DNA from: Astrobacterium formosum
Lineage (GTDB): Bacteria; Pseudomonadota; Alphaproteobacteria; Rhizobiales; Xanthobacteraceae
DNA: 64,000 bases
Assembly (NCBI GenBank): GCA_030848545.1
Contig: JAVDCA010000002.1
Location: forward strand, 62,001 to 126,000
Direction of reading: 5' to 3'
Made by a program: the position numbers and the translations under genes. This document shows positions 17,026 through 24,439 of this stretch, one piece after another (position 1 is the stretch's first letter; each line of letters starts with the position of its first letter). The notes under the pieces are model-generated. The model saw only the letters and a program-made list of their open reading frames with translations. It was not told where the DNA came from and made no database searches.

Positions 17026-17616
17026 GTGGCCGACGGCTTTCCCAAGGACATGCGTGGCGCCGACTGGGACGAGGTGTTTGCCCGCCAGGCGAAGCGCGCC
17101 GACCTGGTCCCGGAATGGCTCGACGCCATCGCGCTCCACGCCGGTGAACGGGTGCTCGAAGTGGGCTGCGGCCCCGGCTTCGTGACCCTCATGCTCGCCG
17201 AACGCGTCGGCCCCACGGGTCTCGTCCATGCGGTCGACCCGTCGGCGGACGCCCTCGCCAATCTGGCCCGCCGGCAGGCCGAGCGCGGATTCGATAACAT
17301 CTGCCGCATCGTCGCCGACGCCACGACCCTCGCCGACGACCTTCAGGCCGACGCGGCGCTGGCCACCATGGTGCTGCACCACGTCGACGATCCGGCGGCG
17401 CTCCTCGCAAACATCGCCCACCTGCTGCGCCCCGGCGCGCGGCTGCTCGTGGCCGAGTTCGACCCCGACGGCCCGTGCGAGTTCGGCCCGCCGCGCGAGA
17501 TGCGCATCGCGGCGGCCGAGGTGAAGCGGTGGCTGGAAGCGGCGGGGTTTTCGGGCGTGGAAGAGCGGCGGCAGACGGCCGAGGATTATGTGGTGATCGG
17601 CGGCGTGCCCATGTGA
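17026..17616 (+). CDS. SAM-dependent methyltransferase (class I)
   Basis: A 196-residue enzyme starting at GTG 17026 with GAGGCG upstream. Motif I is VLEVGCGPGFVTL (SAM-binding), the acidic residue after strand 2 is in AVDPSADAL, and motif IV reads ALATMVLHHVDDP, a pattern of the UbiE/Methyltransf_11 group. The substrate is unknown. The last five codons plus stop are part of a perfect three-copy 15-bp tandem repeat, so the stop codon itself is triplicated. Confidence 0.88.
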   Translation: MADGFPKDMRGADWDEVFARQAKRADLVPEWLDAIALHAGERVLEVGCGPGFVTLMLAERVGPTGLVHAVDPSADALANLARRQAERGFDNICRIVADATTLADDLQADAALATMVLHHVDDPAALLANIAHLLRPGARLLVAEFDPDGPCEFGPPREMRIAAAEVKRWLEAAGFSGVEERRQTAEDYVVIGGVPM

Positions 17617-17646
17617 GGCGTGCCCATGTGAGGCGTGCCCATGTGA
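17602..17646 (+). repeat. Perfect 3x15-bp tandem repeat spanning a stop codon
   Basis: The unit GGCGTGCCCATGTGA occurs three times without mismatch at 17602-17616, 17617-17631 and 17632-17646. Each unit is five codons (Gly-Val-Pro-Met-stop), so the expansion keeps frame and adds in-frame stops without changing the methyltransferase product. Absence of any divergence suggests recent slippage. Confidence 0.96.
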
Positions 17647-17762
17647 GGGCCGCTTGGGAAGAGCCTCGACCACCCGGGCGGAGGCACGACAATCGGCCAC
17701 TTCCTGGTCCGGCGACGTTCCGATAACATGTCGACCGACCACCTCGGATCGGGAACGGCGTC

Positions 17763-17993
17763 ATGGCACAGGATTTCAGCTTTTCCGTCGTTCTCGAACC
17801 GCAAGAGGACGGGGGTTTCACCGTGCTGGTTCCGGCTTTGCCGGAAGTCGTCACCGAAGGCGACACCGAGGAAGAGGCGATTGCGAATGCCGAGGAGGCG
17901 ATCCGTGCCGTCCTCGCTTATCGCCGGGATCGCGGCTTGGCCATCCCTTCGGATGCACAACCCGAAATACGCCTCGTGACCGTCGCCGCTTGA
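17763..17993 (+). CDS. hicB: HicB-family antitoxin, short form
   Basis: A 76-residue protein matching the partly degraded RNase-H-like fold of HicB antitoxins: FSVVLEPQEDGGFTVLVPALPEV, then EGDTEEEAIANAEEAI. Typical HicB proteins continue into a DNA-binding helix-turn-helix or ribbon-helix-helix domain of 30-60 residues; this one stops before it. It would neutralise HicA by direct binding but probably cannot autoregulate. It precedes hicA by 1 bp, the reverse of the usual hicA-hicB order. Confidence 0.85.
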   Translation: MAQDFSFSVVLEPQEDGGFTVLVPALPEVVTEGDTEEEAIANAEEAIRAVLAYRRDRGLAIPSDAQPEIRLVTVAA

Positions 17994-17994
17994 C

Positions 17995-18228
17995 ATGCCC
18001 GGCGCGCTGCCTGTCGCCAACGGGCGGGAGGTCGTGCGAGCTTTGAGACGAGCCGGATTCGTCGTCGATAGGATCGTCGGCAGTCATCACGTGTTGGCTC
18101 ATCCGGGGGACGCCAGCCGGACTGTTGTGGGTCCGGTGCACGGCAGCAAAGATCTCAAGCCCGGAACGATGCGCTCGATCATCCGGCAGAGCGGGTTGAG
18201 CATCGAGAGTTTTGCGCTGCTGCTGTGA
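17995..18228 (+). CDS. hicA: HicA-family mRNA interferase toxin
   Basis: A 77-residue toxin with the double-stranded-RNA-binding-like HicA fold. The catalytic-His motif is GSHHVLAHP, followed by PVHGSKDLKPGTMRSIIRQ, the standard HicA core. The first 12 residues are slightly longer than in most members; no alternative start sits at the usual position. HicA blocks translation by cleaving mRNA and is kept inactive by the HicB encoded 1 bp upstream. The stop lies 24 bp from the convergent alpha/beta hydrolase gene. Confidence 0.86.
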   Translation: MPGALPVANGREVVRALRRAGFVVDRIVGSHHVLAHPGDASRTVVGPVHGSKDLKPGTMRSIIRQSGLSIESFALLL

Positions 18229-18252
18229 CGTACCGGTGTCGGCCCCGCCGAC

Positions 18253-19113
18253 TCATCTCACCGCCATCCCGATCTCGCGCAAAAACGCCTCCACGGACGG
18301 CCTCCACGCTTTGACATTGCGGCTGAAGGAGGAATGGCCGTCTTCGCCGGAGGGCGGCAGCGCGACGAAGCGGCCGCGGCCGCCGTTTCTGACGAAGCCG
18401 TCGAACCAGAGCTTCGGCAGGCGCGCACCCCAATACTGATCGTTCTGGCTGTAGAGCCACAGGGTCGGGACCTTGGCCTTGGCATAGGATGCGAGCGTTG
18501 CGGCCAGGCGGTCGTCGCTGCAGGGCGCGCCCGGATGGGCCTTGGGCCGGCCGCCGCTGCCGCCGGAAAAGTTGATCGCCGCCATGACGCCCGGCTCGTT
18601 TCTGGCCGCAACGGCGAGCGCGGTCGCGCCGCCGAACGACTGGCCGACCAGAACGCCGTGGCGGGCGTCGACGTAAGGCCGGCTCTTGGCGTGGCGCACC
18701 ACCGCGAGCACCTGCTGCGCCGCCGCCGCGAAAGCGGGCGCAAAGTCGCGCGCATCGCAGCGGCCGGAGTCCTCGAGGTCGGGGCCGCCGGTGACACCGT
18801 AGCCGATGCGGGTCGGGATGAAGACCGCGAAGCCGCGTTCGACGAAATACTTCGCATTGCCGGGGTAGCGCGATCGGCCGAGCTTCTCACGCTCGTCCGC
18901 CCGGCCGGCCCGCCCGTGATTGAGAACGAGGAATGGCGCCTTGGCGCGGGCGTCGTCGCGGAAGATCGTGACGGTGATCGGCTGCTTGAGGCGCGGCTTG
19001 CCGGCGACGTCGATGTCGACCGCGAGCGTCGTGACCTCCTCGACGATCGCGGCGGCCGCCGCCGAGACGCCGAGCGCCAGAGCGGCGCCCACAAGCAGGA
19101 TGCGCAGAATCAT
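18253..19113 (-). CDS. Exported alpha/beta hydrolase (dienelactone-hydrolase-like)
   Basis: A 286-residue periplasmic hydrolase. ATG 19113 follows GGAGGGGG and gives a signal peptide with a hydrophobic core (LRILLVGAALALGVSAAAA). The nucleophile elbow GQSFGG (Ser near residue 159) and the late His in GEDGHSSF support an alpha/beta-hydrolase; an acid residue in YSQNDQYW probably completes the triad. An oxyanion-region HGRAG occurs early. The substrate is unknown. It is transcribed toward hicA and downstream of the GDSL autotransporter. Confidence 0.85.
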   Translation of the reverse strand: MILRILLVGAALALGVSAAAAAIVEEVTTLAVDIDVAGKPRLKQPITVTIFRDDARAKAPFLVLNHGRAGRADEREKLGRSRYPGNAKYFVERGFAVFIPTRIGYGVTGGPDLEDSGRCDARDFAPAFAAAAQQVLAVVRHAKSRPYVDARHGVLVGQSFGGATALAVAARNEPGVMAAINFSGGSGGRPKAHPGAPCSDDRLAATLASYAKAKVPTLWLYSQNDQYWGARLPKLWFDGFVRNGGRGRFVALPPSGEDGHSSFSRNVKAWRPSVEAFLREIGMAVR

Positions 19114-19194
19114 GATCCCCCTCCCGTCGAGGACGCGATGTGGGCGCGCCACGGCCGGCCGTCAAGACGCCAGGGCGTCGACAGAGCCGCGGCT

Positions 19195-21072
19195 CTAGAA
19201 CGGAGCGCTGAGCGTGACGGTGACCGCCGTCAGGCGTTCGCCCGGCTGGCTGAAAGTCGTCGAGGCGCCGACGCCGAGACGCATGGTCCTGGTGATCTCG
19301 GCGTCGATGCCGGCCAGCACCGTGCCGTAACCTCCGGTCAGGTTGGAGGTCGGCATGTCCATCGCCGATGTTCCGCCGACGAAGCCGACCCGGTAGGTGC
19401 GCTCGTCGTTCATGTGCTCGTAATCGTAGGACAGCTGGGCGTAGGGACGCACGCTGGCGCCGAACCAGTGGGTTTGCGCCGCCACCTGCCAGCCGAGCCG
19501 CGAGCGCAGCGACTCGCGGGCCTGGTCCCCATAGGTCATCGCCGTCACGCTGCCGGACATTTCGCTGAACGCGTCGACGTCGACGCGCGTCCACGCCAGT
19601 CCGGCGAGCGGGCCGTGCACGAACGGGCCGGCGACGAAATTGTATCCGACCTGGCCCTTGGCGGCGAAGCGGTTGCCGTCGGTGTCGCCACTTTCCTGGG
19701 TGTTGAAGACTCCGAGCGCGAACCGGCGCGTCGCCGCGAAATCGAGCCGGGAATAGCTCGCCAGCGCGTTGGCATAAAAGGCGCCCGCCTTGTAGGCGCC
19801 GAAACCCGACAGCGTCCACTCGTCGTAGCGCACCGAACCTTGGCCGTTGGGAAGATCGAACGGCGCGTGGGCGTAGCTCAAGGTCACGCCGCCGAACAGG
19901 CGGTCGGTCAATGCCTTCTCGTAGCCGAGAATGAAACTGGTGCCGGAGTCGTCGCCGGCAGACAGCATTGCGGACGCCGAGCGTTGCGACGACGCATAGT
20001 CGGAACTGAAGAAGACGCCCTGGCCCTTGTAGCCGAAATTCTCGAACTGCTGCAGCCGGCCGTCGATCGCGCGCCATTGCGCATCGGCGCGCTTCAAGGC
20101 GACCTGCGACAAGAGGCCGACATTGGCGGCTGCTTGCAGCGACGTATAGACCCAATCGGAAATGATCAGATGGCCAATCGCGGAAGGATGCTTGGGATCG
20201 GCGAACAGATAGCCGAGAGTCGATGCCGGCGGAACGCAACCGAGCGACAGCGGATCGCATGCCGCGTCGGTCGTGTTGGTGATGCCGAACGCCGCCGGGT
20301 TGGCCACGATGGTGTCGAGCAGGCGGCTGGTATCGAAATAGAGCAGGTTCTGGCCGGCCAGTCCGGTCTCCAGGGCGGTGTTGAAGGTCGATACGAGAGT
20401 TTGCAGCTGCGCCAGATTGGCCGGCGTCTGCTGTTGGCCGAACGGGGTCTTGGTGATGTCCATGATGCCGACCACGATCATGCTGCGCGCGCCGGCCGCG
20501 CGCATGCGTGCCACCTGCGCCACCATCTGGTCCGCAGCCGTCACCAGAGCGCTCTGGGCATCCGCCAGCGAGGTCGTGCCGCCGTTGGCCGGCAATGCCA
20601 TGTACTGGGCGATGACGTCGTTGTGGCCGCTGGAAAGGGCATAGAGCGCGTTCGCATCGACCGCACCGCGCGCCAGAAAGTCGGTGACCTGGGCGGTCAG
20701 TGGCGGGATGTTACCGGCATTGGCCAGCGTCGACGGGAGACTGACGCGCCCCATGCCGACCGCGAAATCGTTGCCGCTGGCGATGGACGAAAACGTGTAC
20801 GGGGTGGCGACCGGGTCGGTCGCATAGGCCGGCGTGACCGACAGGCCGTAGCGGGCGCCGAGATTCTGCGCCCAGATGGTTCCGGGATTGGTCGAGAAGT
20901 GGTTGTTCGTCCCAACCCCCGGGAGCGCCGTGAAAACGCCGACGTCGGTGAGGCTGTCGCCGAAGAAATAGGCGTTCGAATATTGGCCGGCCCGAGCGCC
21001 CGACCCGGCGGCGACCAGTAACGCGGCGAGACTCACCGCCCGGGTCAACATGAAGCGCCGATGTCCGGTCAT
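19195..21072 (-). CDS. Autotransporter (type Va) with GDSL lipase/esterase passenger
   Basis: A 625-residue protein in three parts: a signal peptide (to about residue 29, ending SGARA), a GDSL-hydrolase passenger (residues ~33-320) and a C-terminal beta-barrel autotransporter domain (~350-625) ending in an aromatic Phe as expected for BAM recognition. Passenger motifs are FFGDSLTD (nucleophile Ser40), GHND (block III) and DPKHPSAIGH (Asp/His, near 292-295). Such enzymes (EstA type) remain on the cell surface as lipases or esterases. ATG 21072 has GGGAGGAG upstream. An open frame extends 48 codons further but lacks signal-peptide features. Confidence 0.92.
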   Translation of the reverse strand: MTGHRRFMLTRAVSLAALLVAAGSGARAGQYSNAYFFGDSLTDVGVFTALPGVGTNNHFSTNPGTIWAQNLGARYGLSVTPAYATDPVATPYTFSSIASGNDFAVGMGRVSLPSTLANAGNIPPLTAQVTDFLARGAVDANALYALSSGHNDVIAQYMALPANGGTTSLADAQSALVTAADQMVAQVARMRAAGARSMIVVGIMDITKTPFGQQQTPANLAQLQTLVSTFNTALETGLAGQNLLYFDTSRLLDTIVANPAAFGITNTTDAACDPLSLGCVPPASTLGYLFADPKHPSAIGHLIISDWVYTSLQAAANVGLLSQVALKRADAQWRAIDGRLQQFENFGYKGQGVFFSSDYASSQRSASAMLSAGDDSGTSFILGYEKALTDRLFGGVTLSYAHAPFDLPNGQGSVRYDEWTLSGFGAYKAGAFYANALASYSRLDFAATRRFALGVFNTQESGDTDGNRFAAKGQVGYNFVAGPFVHGPLAGLAWTRVDVDAFSEMSGSVTAMTYGDQARESLRSRLGWQVAAQTHWFGASVRPYAQLSYDYEHMNDERTYRVGFVGGTSAMDMPTSNLTGGYGTVLAGIDAEITRTMRLGVGASTTFSQPGERLTAVTVTLSAPF

Positions 21073-21322
21073 GTCACTCCTCCCACCTGCCCGGGCGCCG
21101 GTGACGGCGCTCGGCTGCGCCAAGGCCAGCCGTCTCGGCGTACGAGCTCGCGGCATTTCGAGGGTGATCGCCGCCAATATGGCGAATGACCGATAATAAA
21201 GGCTACTGATTCGCAATATGGATATGACTGCGTATGATGGTCGCCGCAGCGCTGGATGACTCTCGGGCTCGTCCGGCTCGCGGTGACGACCTCTGCGGTA
21301 CAGCGATCAACGGCCGTGGGGG

Positions 21323-22216
21323 CTAGCCGGCTCCCGGCAACTTCAGCCCCGCATTCCTCGCATAGACCTTGGCGACGGCGGCGTCGTCCTCACGGCCGAG
21401 CCCGGAGCCGGCGGCGGCGAGGAACTGCTGCAGGGCGGCGGCGGTCATGGGGGCGGCGAATTTCGCGGCTCTGGCGATGTCGAGCACGATGCCCAAGTCC
21501 TTCGGCCAGATGTCGATCTGGCTCTTCGGCGTGTAATCGCCCGCGGCGACGTGGGGCGCGCGGTTCTCCAGCATCCACGACGTGCCGGCGCATTTCGGGA
21601 TGACGTCGAGGAACGTCTGCGGCGAAATCCCTTGCGTCATCGCGAAGGTGATCGCTTCCGCCATGGTGGCGATGTGGACGCCGGCGAGGAGCTGGTTGAC
21701 GGCTTTCATGGCGGAGCCGGCGCCGGCGGCGTCGCCGAGGCGGAACACGGTCCGGGCGGTGGCGTCGAGGATGGGCGCGAGCGCAGCGAAAGCGGCCGGC
21801 GTGCCGGAGGCCATGACCGACAATTCGCCCTGCGCGGCCTTGACGGAGCCGCCCGAAATGGGCGCGTCGAGATAGTGAACGCCCGTCTCGGCGCAGCGCG
21901 CCTCCATGCGGCGGGCGAAGTCGGGTGCCACCGTCGCGCATGCCATCACGGCGGCGCCGCGCCGGAGTTTCCTGACCACGCCGTCGTCCCCGAACAGCAC
22001 CGCCTCGGTCTGGGCGGCGTTGAGCACGACGACCACGACGGCGTCGAGCCCGGCAGCGATTTCGGCGAGATCGCCGGCAGTGCCGCCGTCGGCACGGAAA
22101 CGCGCGACCCGGTCCGGGTCAATGTCGAAGCCATGGGCAAGGTGCCCGGCCCTGAGGATCGAGGCCGCCATGCCGTAGCCCATGGAGCCGAGACCGATGA
22201 TCGCCGCCTTTGTCAT
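21323..22216 (-). CDS. NAD-dependent beta-hydroxyacid dehydrogenase (3-hydroxyisobutyrate/threonate dehydrogenase-like)
   Basis: A 297-residue enzyme with an N-terminal Rossmann motif (IIGLGSMGYGMA), the substrate-binding DAPISGGSVKAAQG segment and catalytic Lys in SAMKAVNQLLAG. The all-helical C-terminal domain has normal length. It resembles L-threonate dehydrogenases (LtnD) as well as 3-hydroxyisobutyrate dehydrogenases; the kinase and aldolase of the threonate pathway are not next to it. It lies 71 bp downstream of an FAH-family gene on the same strand, so both probably act on one small hydroxyacid. Confidence 0.9.
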   Translation of the reverse strand: MTKAAIIGLGSMGYGMAASILRAGHLAHGFDIDPDRVARFRADGGTAGDLAEIAAGLDAVVVVVLNAAQTEAVLFGDDGVVRKLRRGAAVMACATVAPDFARRMEARCAETGVHYLDAPISGGSVKAAQGELSVMASGTPAAFAALAPILDATARTVFRLGDAAGAGSAMKAVNQLLAGVHIATMAEAITFAMTQGISPQTFLDVIPKCAGTSWMLENRAPHVAAGDYTPKSQIDIWPKDLGIVLDIARAAKFAAPMTAAALQQFLAAAGSGLGREDDAAVAKVYARNAGLKLPGAG

Positions 22217-22287
22217 TGTGGGTTCCGAATTCACTTGATGGGTCGTGCCCGCGCCGGTGCCGGCGCGGGCGAGGGTGGCGGGAGGTT

Positions 22288-23454
22288 TCAGCCGATGCCG
22301 CGCCGCGCCAGGCTGCGCATCAGGTCGCGCACGCCGAAATTCCACGGCGGACATGCGTCGCTGGTCTTCATGCGGTTGACGAGCCGGCCGAGCGGCGGTG
22401 ACGCCACGCTGACGATGTCGCCGACCTTGTGGGTGAAGCCAGCGCCCTTGACGTCGCGATCCTCGGTCGGCGCCGCCATGGCGCCGAGGAAGAGGACGAC
22501 GCCGTCGGGATATTGATGGTTGGCATTGATCATCTGGCCGACCAGATCCTTCGGGGTGCGGCTGATATCGGCCATGCGGGCCACGAGCTCGGAATGGAAG
22601 CCGTCTTCGCCCGTGATGGCGAGCGTGACCTCGCAACGCGTCATGTCCTCATAGGTGAAGGTGTCGTCGAACAGGCGCAGGAATGGGCCGATGGCGCAGG
22701 AGGCGTTGTTGTCCTTGGCCTTGCCGAGGAGCAGCGCCGAGCGTCCTTCCACGTCGCGCAGATTGACGTCGTTGCCCAGAGCCGCGCCGACAATCGCCCC
22801 GCGCGAGGATACGAACGGCACCACTTCCGGCTCGGGATTATTCCATGACGACAGGGGATGGACGCCGGCATCCATGCCGGTGCCGACGGCCGACATGACC
22901 GGCGCCTTGGTGAAGATTTCGGCGTCGGGGCCGATGCCCACTTCGAGGTATTGGCTCCAGGCGCCCTGGGCGATCAGCACTTCCTTGAGGCGCATCGCCG
23001 CCGGCGAGCCCGGCACGAGGGTCTTGAGGTCGCTGCCGCACAATGAGTCGATTTCGGCCCGGATGACGGCGGCCGCCTCGGGCTTGCCTTTGGTCTTCTC
23101 CTCGATGACGCGTTCGATCAGCGAGATCGCGAAGGTGACGCCGGATGCCTTGATGACCTGCAGGTCGATGGGGGCGAGGAACCAGGGTTTTGCCGTGTCG
23201 CGCCGGTCCGGGACCGTGTTGGCGAGGAGATCGTTGACGTCGCCGAGGCGCTCGCCGTCGGCGGCCCGCAGGGCGGCGGCGAGATCGTCCGCCTCGGTCA
23301 GGTCGGTCATGGTGGGAAAGGACCGGGTGACGTCGAAGACCCCCGCCTCGCGCACGGCGACCACCGAGGGGCCGTCGAGGTCGGGCCGGAAGACACGCCC
23401 CGCCAGGGCGCCGCGGCAGCCGTCGTTGGGCAGGGTGTTGGCGAGATCGAGCAT
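22288..23454 (-). CDS. Large FAH-family protein (COG3970 type)
   Basis: A 388-residue protein with an FAH-like C-terminal half. The metal-ligand region reads NPEPEVVPFVSSRG (Glu residues) and GNDVNLRDVEGR (Asp), and KASGVTFAISL occurs near residue 100. It is longer than the 260-residue FAH hydrolases and matches the 380-390-residue COG3970 group, whose biochemical role is poorly defined and which often neighbours sugar-acid dehydrogenases, as here. It is the first gene of a two-gene unit with the beta-hydroxyacid dehydrogenase. Confidence 0.84.
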   Translation of the reverse strand: MLDLANTLPNDGCRGALAGRVFRPDLDGPSVVAVREAGVFDVTRSFPTMTDLTEADDLAAALRAADGERLGDVNDLLANTVPDRRDTAKPWFLAPIDLQVIKASGVTFAISLIERVIEEKTKGKPEAAAVIRAEIDSLCGSDLKTLVPGSPAAMRLKEVLIAQGAWSQYLEVGIGPDAEIFTKAPVMSAVGTGMDAGVHPLSSWNNPEPEVVPFVSSRGAIVGAALGNDVNLRDVEGRSALLLGKAKDNNASCAIGPFLRLFDDTFTYEDMTRCEVTLAITGEDGFHSELVARMADISRTPKDLVGQMINANHQYPDGVVLFLGAMAAPTEDRDVKGAGFTHKVGDIVSVASPPLGRLVNRMKTSDACPPWNFGVRDLMRSLARRGIG

Positions 23455-23711
23455 GGATGTTCCTCACGCGTGACGGCCGACGCGGCCGTGCCCTGACCGT
23501 ATGTACCCCGATCCGGGGGCGGGCGGAATGCGCCTCTTCTTCCTGTCCGGTCGATCGTGAATTTTCCCTGCCGTGCGGGCGGGTGCGCGGTCCGCCCCCT
23601 CTCGGGAAGGTGACCGCGTCACGCCCGCACAGATGCCGGTTCGCGCTTGACCACCACCTACAACGACACCACTGTCCGGCGTCAGAATGCGACTCCAGGG
23701 AGGCGACCTCG

Positions 23712-24431
23712 ATGCTCTCACTCAGCCGACGCACTGCCCTTGCGACGCTCGCCGGCGCCGGATTTGCCGCCATGACGCCGCGGGCTTTTGCCCAGACGCC
23801 GGGCGGCCCCTTCAAGCTCGATCCCCTGCCCTATCCGGCCGGCAAGAACGAGCCGCACATCGACGCCCAGACCATGGAAATCCACCATGGCCGCCATCAC
23901 GCCGCCTATGTGAACAATCTCAACGCCGCCGTCGCGCCGCACGGCAACCTCGCCAAGATGCCGTTGCACGAGATTCTCGCCAAGCTCGGCGAAGTGCCTG
24001 AAGGAGCGCGCACGGCGGTGCGCAACAACGGTGGCGGCCACGCCAACCACAGCATGTTCTGGCAGATCATGGGCGGTGCCGGGGGCACTCCCAAGGGGGA
24101 TCTGGCGAGCGCCATCGCGCGCGACTTCGGCGGCCTCGACAAGCTCCAGGATGCTTTCGCGGCTGCCGGCTTGCGCGTATTCGGCTCCGGCTGGGTGTTC
24201 GTCACCGTCGCGGCCGATGGCAAGCTCGCGCTCGCGACCAAGCCCAACCAGGACACCCCGTTGATGGAGGGAGGGCGCGTTCTGCTCGGCAACGACGTCT
24301 GGGAGCACGCCTACTATCTCAAATACCAGAACCGTCGTGGCGACTATCTCAAGGCGTGGTGGAACGTGGTCGATTGGGACAAGGTCGCGGCTCGCTTTGC
24401 CGCCGCCAAGGCCGGCACGCTGACGATCTGA
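23712..24431 (+). CDS. Tat-exported Fe/Mn superoxide dismutase
   Basis: A 239-residue enzyme dismutating superoxide. The N-terminus is a twin-arginine signal (LSRRTALATLAGAGF, cleavage after AFA near residue 27), so the enzyme is periplasmic, unlike the usual cytosolic SodB. Metal ligands are His in IHHGRHHAAYV, His in GHANHSMFW, and Asp and His in NDVWEHAYY. GGAGG lies about 10 bases before ATG 23712. It is a lone plus-strand gene facing the minus-strand M50 gene, which ends 8 bp beyond its stop. Confidence 0.95.
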   Translation: MLSLSRRTALATLAGAGFAAMTPRAFAQTPGGPFKLDPLPYPAGKNEPHIDAQTMEIHHGRHHAAYVNNLNAAVAPHGNLAKMPLHEILAKLGEVPEGARTAVRNNGGGHANHSMFWQIMGGAGGTPKGDLASAIARDFGGLDKLQDAFAAAGLRVFGSGWVFVTVAADGKLALATKPNQDTPLMEGGRVLLGNDVWEHAYYLKYQNRRGDYLKAWWNVVDWDKVAARFAAAKAGTLTI

Positions 24432-24439
24432 TCCGGAAT

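Noticed and set aside
18253-20260. A second set of minus-strand frames across the hydrolase and autotransporter genes
   Set aside because: They are Arg-rich alternative frames; the chosen frames contain complete signal peptides and catalytic motifs.
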